Source: Trichostrongylus colubriformis
Taxonomy: Eukaryota; Nematoda; Chromadorea; Rhabditida; Trichostrongylidae
DNA: 64,000 nucleotides
Direction: 5' to 3'
Assembly: GCA_963978905.1 (NCBI GenBank)
Contig: OZ022256.1
Coordinates: 13,189,501-13,253,500, forward strand
The first letter of the stretch is position 1. Each line of letters begins with the position of its first letter. This document shows positions 58,801 to 64,000 of the stretch, in pieces. Made by a program: the position numbers and the translations under genes. The notes beneath the pieces were generated by a model that worked only from the letters and a program-made list of their open reading frames with translations, made no database searches and was not told the origin of the DNA.

Positions 58801-61800
58801 AGTTCTTTTCCATAACAATGCCTCTTAATTTTTCCCAAATCGCAGGCATTCCTAATCAGAAAGCTCCAGCTCGATGTGTCGGAAAGGAAAATGCCTGTTG
58901 CAAAGAGTGCCATTTAAGCAATCGGTGATCATTCGTAGATAACTCACCTCGGGATACTGAATCTTGTGAAATTAGTCGGCTGAGCAGCTGCAAACGCCTT
59001 CGCACGTAAATCTTTTGTTGACGGTTTCTTTACCATAGTGGGCATCATAATAATTGACGCCTCTGGCTTCAGTGCTGTTCGCAATGTACACCGACCTGAC
59101 TCGATACTAACCTGAAAGGGCATCGCATCATCGCTGTATTGCTCTTTCAAAGTTGCTGATAAATTCGTATTGTCTATCATCAACACTTTTCGTTAGACAC
59201 CCTGGTTCCGGATTACGGTAGGGCGAGGGGCACTGCGCAGAGGTAACCAGTCAGGGCGACACGGTAGGGACGCGCTGCACGTGGACAGTGAAATACCCCG
59301 TTGCAGACCGTCCATCTGCACTCGGAGCATCTCTTCACATACTTTGACTGTCACCTGAAAGCATAGCCGATCCACCGATTACTGATCCGAGGGAGACTGC
59401 TGTACCAGGTGCGCCAGAATTCCAATTTCTCATTTTATTCAATCATTTAAACGGCCTCAGAGTACCCGCCACTGCCAGTGAGCGGGCTAAGAGAAATGTA
59501 ATAACTGCCATAGAATAACCATATCAACTGAGCTCACCTGGACATCGATGTTCATCCGAACGCTTTCTGTCTGATTTTTCTCTTCTGCATCCGATGCACG
59601 CAGGTCAGGGGAGGTTTTCGCAGGTCTCAAAATTTCGTTCGAAAATGCCTGCAAAATCATCAGTACACAAGAAAATACTTCTTTATTTAAATCTATACCA
59701 AGACCTTTCCTTATACGATGGCTCACTCTTTTGAATTAGGTTCAAAGGCACATTTCACGTCTACTAGGACGCGGATGTCACCCGGATCACCTGGTCATTG
59801 GCAGACGAGCATCAGGAGAACGCGAGGCTCACTTTAGCCTTACACCCAGTAAGCTCACGGATGCGGTCAGACGTTTCTAGCGCTTTGAAATCATAACCAT
59901 ACGGGTGATACCCACTTTCTACCAAAATGGAATGTGCATGTGCGGTCATATTCAACGTACCCTCGGCCTCCTTTCGCCCTTATTCCCGGTATTCTTTCGT
60001 CGTCGAATCTTTTCTATCATACTACGGCGAAACTCCTTGAATCGCATCAACTCGTACTGTCGGAGTTTACTTCGTTCAGCTTCCACACGTTTTTCGGACG
60101 CTTTACAAGCGACCAAATCTGATACCAGCGTTGACTGTTCATGCATCTGAATACAACATTGATACTTGTGTACGATCTTTACCAGTTGTTTTAGATGCTG
60201 TGTATAGAATAAAATCTCAATTTCTCGATGAAAAAAGGATACGCAGAATAGAGAAAATCAAACAATCAGTAACAACAATCGTGGAAACTTCGTCTCCCTC
60301 AAGCCGCGTTCATACTTTGCGGTGCCGATGGCAGGGCGTGGCTGCGTGTCTCTGCACCTCCGCCTATGTCATCCTACCTCACTGCCTGCGTCGTATTTGC
60401 ACCTCCCCCATGCCACTCTTCCTTGCTGCTTGTGAACGCAGCTACGCCTTGTCCGCGCAGAGTATGAAAATGGCCTTACCTTCCTCTCCATCCACGGCAC
60501 TCGCTCCTCAGGTCGTAGTTTCTTTAGCTCACCGGCACCTTCGATCTGGAACAACTTCAGTATGATGGAAAGCCACATTGGCGTGTCAAGTGTCTCAGAA
60601 ATCATGCTCTATAGTTCCTTAGTAAAAACCTGGTATGTATAAGTACTTAGAAATTGATTACAAGGCTTACACCCCACTAACCTTAGGATCATCATCCTCA
60701 GAGATATTCGACCTCCTATCGTCCATATCATCTTCATTTTCACCAAGTGATGAAAACGTGTTCACAACCATTTTCGCGAATTTTCCTTCAAATAGTGTGT
60801 GACTCGATTTTCAGCTTCCAAATGCAAAGTGCAACATCAACCCTATAGCCTACACATTCAGTCATAGCGTTTAGAAGCGATTAGATCACCTATTCTTTGG
60901 TCCAAGTCTATGACCATTCCCCGCATCTGCGATCGAACACTGAGCACCCATTTGGCACCCACTGCATCCGTCGAGGCCTGAATCCAGCACTAATTTGTTT
61001 GCTTCTAACTAGGGAAGGTATTTTACTTCCCATGGAACTCTAAAATGAGACCCGGGGGGGGGATTGATAGAGCTTCGAACGCTGATTATAACTGTGAAAA
61101 CCAAAATTGCTGAATGGCATCCTGAAGCGAGTTACGAGGGGTCAAAGTTTGTCTGTGACACCTCATTGGCGAGGAGGCACTTTGCCATCAGACGGTTTGT
61201 CGAAATGGCCATTTGCAATGAGACACATGCCACTGTCCGCGCTTTTAAATGCTGATCTCAAATCCGTATTCAGAATCTGTCAAACAATCGCCTGAATGGA
61301 GTTATGAAGGTTTTTCTGAGAAAAAGAGTAATACCATTACATGGTATGTTTTGGTGCCCATAGCGCGCGAGCCATACGTTTTCACGCGAAACCAGTGTGA
61401 TTTTCGTGTCCAGTGGATCAAATTACCCTATGGGACAAGTTTTCAGCCAATTCGAGAATTTGACCAAATCTCGGAAAATGATGGGCTATCGGCTGGCAAC
61501 CCATTTAACAATGGAGAAGTCGTTGACCCTTGCCCAGCAAATGCTCTTATTTGGCGCTTGTTACGTGCGTTTAGTGTGATGGGCAAATGTGATAGGTATG
61601 TTTAGGTTATCTTGTTCAGCTTGCAGGATTTTTTGTGGAAGGAAATTCAAAAAACTCCTACTTAACCCCTGGCCACCCCTAATTTTACGAAGTTGGGCCA
61701 AAAACTGATTCCGGCTGGAAATTCGCACAGAGGGATAATTCGACCTCCTACGCGCGAATATCATACAAGGAAACGTTTAGAAGTGAAAGAAAAGCACTTA

Positions 61801-63183
61801 CTAACTGAAACACAAAATGCAAAGAAGCCGCACCGGTGGGAAGCAAACCCACAACATCGCGCCTGCAGAACCGGGGCACTACCATTGAGCCTCGGAGGCC
61901 ATTACTGGCTTCCCGCTAGTCATGCTGATGACGAAGCGCCTCGCCATTGAGATGTCACAGGCTAGTCACAAGCAAACTTTGACCCCTCCTAACTCGCTTC
62001 AGAATGCCATTTGGCAATTTTGGTTTTCACAGTTATAATCAGCGTTCGAATCTCTATCGATCCCTCCGGGTCTCATTTCAAAGTTCCATGGGAAGTAAAA
62101 TACCTTCCCTAGTAAGACAACTAAGACACAACCGCACATGTTCAGTTCCGAAAATAACAGCGATCCATCAGAACATCGTCGAGTTGAGAGTAAGACAGAG
62201 TGATTTATCAGTTCAAGAGATCCCTAACCTTCTGGGCTTGGGATAAATTTATTAATATTTATTTTTTCCGACTCACAATCACTTTTCCACCATCTCTCAT
62301 CTTCAGAGCTTTTAGAGATGTCAATCCAGAAATATTCCCCCTTATCATCCGCACAGTGTTCATACAACAAATGACAATTGCGTTAGTCTGTGACCACGTC
62401 TCTTAGGCAGCGGTCATACTCACCGCCGGCAGGGCAAGGCTCTGCGTTCACAGGCAGAGAGGGAGAGTGGCACGGGGGAGGTACAGAGATGAAGCAGGCA
62501 ACGGGCGGGGTGGCACAGGCGGAGACGCAGAGATACGCAGCCACGCCCCGCCGCCGGCACCGCGAAGTCCGACCGCGGCCTTACAAAGAGCAACGCGGAA
62601 GGGATGTGTGCGCAATGATGCACGGGAGATCGCGAATAAAAACCACAATGTTGCACTTTTCAACGCGAGTTTCGCTAGCACTCGCCATTTCTGATCTCGA
62701 CCACTCTTTTCGAGACAATATTTCTTTCCGTTTCGCATTTTCTTCCCACCCCTTCCGGTGCTTTCAACACAATTCAAGTCAGCTTTCGCAAAAATTCACA
62801 ATTCATCCACTGCATCTCATCCATCCAACTCTGACGACTTCTTTAGAGAGAAAATACACTGTCAAAACATTTCGCGCTACAGTCCGCGTTTTAATATTTC
62901 CTCTACTTTTATAAAAATTATTACATTACTACATCGTACCTGTGAGCACAACTGGTAAGTCCCTTGAGGAAAGAATAGATAATTGGTCTGAGTGTTACCA
63001 GTTGCTTCTTTCACGCTTTCTGAGAGCGACTGAAATTTCAAGCTCACCCAAAACCGATCCAACTGAGACGGCATAAATTATTCATACCATCTCATCAAAA
63101 TTGTCGATAAAATTCATTTTGAATCCATGGAACGATGCTTGGCAAGCCAATTCCTTCATGATACATACAGTCACGTCACTTTT
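46826..63183 (-). CDS. lpd-3: BLTP1/Tweek/LPD-3-like bridge lipid transfer protein, C-terminal part (5'-truncated by window)
   Basis: C-terminal ~1,400 residues of a KIAA1109/Tweek/LPD-3-type protein, a giant rod moving lipids at ER contact sites. Exons, transcript order: 63183-63088, 63062-62940, 62387-62277, 60977-60890, 60785-60682, 60608-60480, 60146-59961, 59648-59538, 59354-59297, 59186-58948, 58580-58426, 58401-58260, 57775-57635, 57514-57406, 57120-56944, 56887-56738, 56447-56346, 55093-54897, 54599-54449, 54387-54247, 54199-54050, 51389-51267, 51202-51080, 50935-50790, 49844-49756, 49669-49545, 49302-49198, 49122-48982, 48848-48744, 47188-47042, 46969-46826. Nearly all are GT/AG and in phase. 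Family-like motifs: G-F-K-M-N-F-I-D-N-F-D-E, Y-D-M-R-R-L-S-E-L-M-A-F-P-K-P-W-Y-R, Q-T-D-F-N-A-Q-V-S-F-L-P-E-L-L, and near the end K-I-R-F-I-D-R-F-R-W-N-P-P with I-F-D-H-R-T-T-I-P. Exon 59961-60146 is a basic, coiled-coil-like insert. Oddities: a 25-nt intron 63063-63087, a likely 1-nt shift in exon 57406-57514, an unplaced block at 58176-58223. Family assignment is from memory. Confidence 0.78.
47565..48447 (-). mobile_element. Mariner relic in the penultimate-region intron of the lipid-transfer gene
   Basis: 883 bp, ends TTAGGTTGTCCCAAGAGTCT and AGACTTTTGGGACAACCTAA, TA on both sides. Minus-strand frames give S-K-Q-V-Q-A-V-Q-E-Y near 48380 and a C-terminal piece from 47867 (P-Y-P-Q-Y-S-P-D-I-A-P-S-G-Y-H-L). 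The last catalytic Asp is replaced by Gly. The middle is missing and frames shift, so it is inactive. Confidence 0.85.
50219..50676. repeat. Foldback element with AAAGGCAC ends, copy 2
   Basis: Left CTTAAAGGCACACTTCGCGA, right TCGCGTGGTGTGCCTTTAA. About 458 bp, sharing internal blocks with 11.04-11.47 kb. It lies in the intron between exons 50790 and 49844 of the lipid-transfer gene, ending 114 bp from an exon. Confidence 0.65.
51939..54007. mobile_element. 2-kb intronic foldback transposon carrying a nested element
   Basis: Left end CAGTTAGTGCCGTAGGAGTG and right end ACACTCGTACGGCACTAGCTG, with TA outside each. Arms of about 650 bp match through GGTTTTCTCAAATTCGGTAC / GTACCGAATTTGAGAAAACC, CTGCCAGTTCATC and TCCCCAGGGAAAATGCTATC. 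The centre near 53.25-53.45 kb is GC-rich and also self-complementary. The left arm is interrupted by 52048-52790. It fills most of the intron between exons 54050 and 51389; the right end is only 40 bp from the 5' splice site. Confidence 0.9.
52048..52790 (-). mobile_element. CAGGGGGTGCC TA-element, copy 2, nested
   Basis: 743 bp from CAGGGGGTGCCAAAAAAAAA to TTTTTTTGGCACCCCCTG, opposite in orientation to 26769-27502. The uninterrupted right arm of the host foldback gives the empty site (ACATATATATGATT). This shows insertion at a TA, with the left TA now TT. Confidence 0.85.
55390..55860. repeat. GCCTAATAAG-family foldback broken by a MITE
   Basis: Left half keeps AATGAGTTTTTCTGTTACC, TGCAAAGTTTCACGCGAAAA and CGTCGTCCGCCGGTG. 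The palindromic MITE 55596-55730 interrupts it, and only a weak right half (GGTTCTCACTTTTTCATC) remains. It lies in a lipid-transfer gene intron. Confidence 0.55.
55596..55730. repeat. TAAGGCC-end MITE, short palindromic form
   Basis: 135 bp, nearly perfectly self-complementary: TAAGGCCGCGGTCATACTTT, GCATTAGTTGACGCCGGTAC and their mirror images, with a small central asymmetry. It is nested in the older foldback at 55.39 kb. Confidence 0.88.
56015..56298 (-). repeat. tRNA-derived SINE-like element, copy 3
   Basis: Very close to the 5.0-kb copy over its whole length, including the A-box-like and B-box-like motifs at its 5' end (56298 side) and the AGAAGGGATTGCATAACGCC tail region. It ends 47 bp from exon 56346 of the lipid-transfer gene. 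Confidence 0.65.
60301..60478. repeat. TAAGGCC-end MITE, long form, at a 5' splice site
   Basis: Ends AAGCCGCGTTCATACTTTGC and GAGTATGAAAATGGCCTTA. Its last base (60478) is the T of the GT donor of exon 60480-60608: read on the minus strand, the exon ends AAG and the intron starts G (host) plus TAAGGCC (element). Confidence 0.75.
61009..62112. mobile_element. 1.1-kb foldback element with tRNA-like segment
   Basis: Left CTAGGGAAGGTATTTTACTTCC, CATGGAACTC, TCGAACGCTGATTATAACTG, TTGCTGAATGGCATCCTGAA. The right side mirrors these (TTCAGAATGCCATTTGGCAA, CAGTTATAATCAGCGTTCGA, GGAAGTAAAATACCTTCC). Arms are about 150 bp. The interior holds a block akin to the 45.7-kb foldback and a tRNA-like segment. 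It lies in the intron between exons 62277 and 60977. Confidence 0.75.
61832..61900 (-). repeat. tRNA-like segment inside the 61-kb foldback
   Basis: On the minus strand: a GGCCTCCGAGGCTCAATGG start with an A-box-like GCTCAATGGTAGTGC, and a B-box-like GGGTTTGCTTCCC inside a GTGGG/CCCAC stem. The acceptor stem does not close, so it is a pseudo-tRNA. Confidence 0.35.
62403..62583. repeat. TAAGGCC-end MITE, long form, next to a 3' splice site
   Basis: TTAGGCAGCGGTCATACTCA to GAAGTCCGACCGCGGCCTTA, interior inverted relative to the 60.3-kb copy. One end lies only 15 nt from the acceptor of exon 62277-62387. Confidence 0.7.
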
Positions 63184-63462
63184 CTGAAACACATTCAGAC
63201 AGTAACCCAAATCTCATTGAAACACGCACAGCACGCTACCACGTGCGTGAAGTTTACTCCAAATCAAGATATACGCACTAAAGATTTTAGTAAGACTATA
63301 AGGCGTGATATTGTGTTTGTTGATAATCAGACGTCTGAAGTAGTGCCACAGTAGAGAAGAAACGGAAAAGGAAAAACGGTCAACAATCCTACTGACAGGG
63401 AACTCTCTCTCTATATGAAAGACGTGATTTCGGATCCTCCGCGTCAAGGCTAGGATAGCTTA

Positions 63463-64000
63463 CAGGGTGCGCCATAATTATAGCGAATGTGCGCGCGCAA
63501 GAGATTTGACCCCTTATTCAAACCCGTTACTTTTTTCTGGGCATTTTATGTTTTCATAGCGTTACAATGATCATAACAAAATCATACCACTATTCATTCA
63601 AATCCCTTCTAGAATGGTTAAGAGTTCCTGCCACCGAATGTCCATAATCGAGCTTCACCTCCGAGGAGTTTCGGCACGCAAGATCCACCGCCGTCTTGGA
63701 GTTCACATCAGCGTTGTCTACAGGACCATAAAACGATATGAAGATCTAGGAACTGAAGACGACCGTTTTAGACCTGGAAGACCCGTCTCCATTTCTACGG
63801 AGAGGAATCTCAAGAAGGTACGTGAAAGATTTCGCCGTAATCCCGAGAGGTCGGTTCGCCAAATGTCGCGAGAACTGAAGATAAAGGAGACTACCCTAAG
63901 GAGAATGGTTCGAAGTCTCGGACTGAAGGCATTCAAAAAGAATAAATGCCAAAAGCTCACTGATCGTCAGAAAATCAACAGGAAGGAGAGGTCGAAACTG
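63463..64000 (+). mobile_element. Tc1/mariner-superfamily transposon, runs off the window
   Basis: Left end CAGGGTGCGCCATAATTATA after TA at 63461-63462. A 150-bp leader precedes the transposase ORF. The right end is outside the window. Gene context suggests it sits in an intron of the lipid-transfer gene, opposite in orientation. Confidence 0.75.
63614..64000 (+). CDS. Transposase N-terminus (Tc1/mariner type), partial
   Basis: Uninterrupted frame of 129 codons from ATG 63614 to the window edge. Two helix-turn-helix-like modules are apparent: S-A-R-K-I-H-R-R-L-G-V-H-I-S-V-V-Y-R-T-I in the first half and S-V-R-Q-M-S-R-E-L then T-L-R-R-M-V-R-S-L-G-L in the second. The G-R-P linker motif (F-R-P-G-R-P-V-S) lies between them. 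This layout is the paired DNA-binding region of Tc1/mariner/IS630 transposases that recognises the inverted ends. The catalytic domain is outside the window. Unlike the other mariners here, no stop or frameshift is visible. Confidence 0.85.
   Translation, partial: MVKSSCHRMSIIELHLRGVSARKIHRRLGVHISVVYRTIKRYEDLGTEDDRFRPGRPVSISTERNLKKVRERFRRNPERSVRQMSRELKIKETTLRRMVRSLGLKAFKKNKCQKLTDRQKINRKERSKL

Noticed and set aside
62390..62914. 174-codon plus-strand frame
   Set aside because: It runs through a GC-rich MITE and an intron of the lipid-transfer gene. The open frame is a composition effect.
1..64000. CRISPR arrays, rRNA genes or operon-like gene strings
   Set aside because: None seen. The exon-intron structure is clearly eukaryotic and the genes are far apart.

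Overview
The window looks like a nematode chromosome, most likely a strongylid (hookworm-like) parasite. The evidence is three serpentine chemoreceptor genes of the nematode Str type, a cuticle collagen, small phase-consistent exons with TTTCAG-type acceptors, and mariner relics resembling the hookworm 'bandit' class. No bacterial, viral or organellar genes were seen. All gene models were read by eye from translated blocks and splice signals; no alignment was run.

Layout. (1) 1-3.8 kb: the tail of an RTE-like retrotransposon, a GC-rich inverted-repeat element and a 230-bp direct repeat. (2) 3.9-35.6 kb: three paralogous Str-type chemoreceptor genes. Gene A (+, 3859-11717) and gene B (-, 15562-18335) converge; gene B and gene C (+, 29494-35615) diverge. 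B and C share exactly the same exon sizes (195/164/205/195/80 nt plus a variable last exon). A has the same plan, but its fifth (TM6) exon was not found. Their introns and spacers are full of non-autonomous DNA elements. (3) 35.6-41.3 kb: mostly repeats, plus a decayed Cys-rich coding fragment on the minus strand. (4) 41.3-42.3 kb: a complete three-exon cuticle collagen gene (-) with a TATA box. (5) 42.4-46.8 kb: foldback elements and a perfect short hairpin. (6) 46.8-63.2 kb: about 31 exons (-) encoding the C-terminal ~1,400 residues of a BLTP1/Tweek/LPD-3-type bridge-like lipid transfer protein. The 5' part lies beyond the window. (7) 63.46 kb to the end: a mariner-superfamily transposon with an open transposase frame, running off the window.

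The genes do not form an operon or a pathway. The notable feature of the window is the density of inverted-repeat DNA: at least ten foldback or palindromic elements, several tens to hundreds of bp from exons. One MITE family abuts splice sites in the lipid-transfer gene; in one intron the element's terminal bases form part of the GT donor. A 2-kb intronic palindrome carries a second transposon in one arm. Three dispersed copies of an apparently tRNA-derived SINE are also present.
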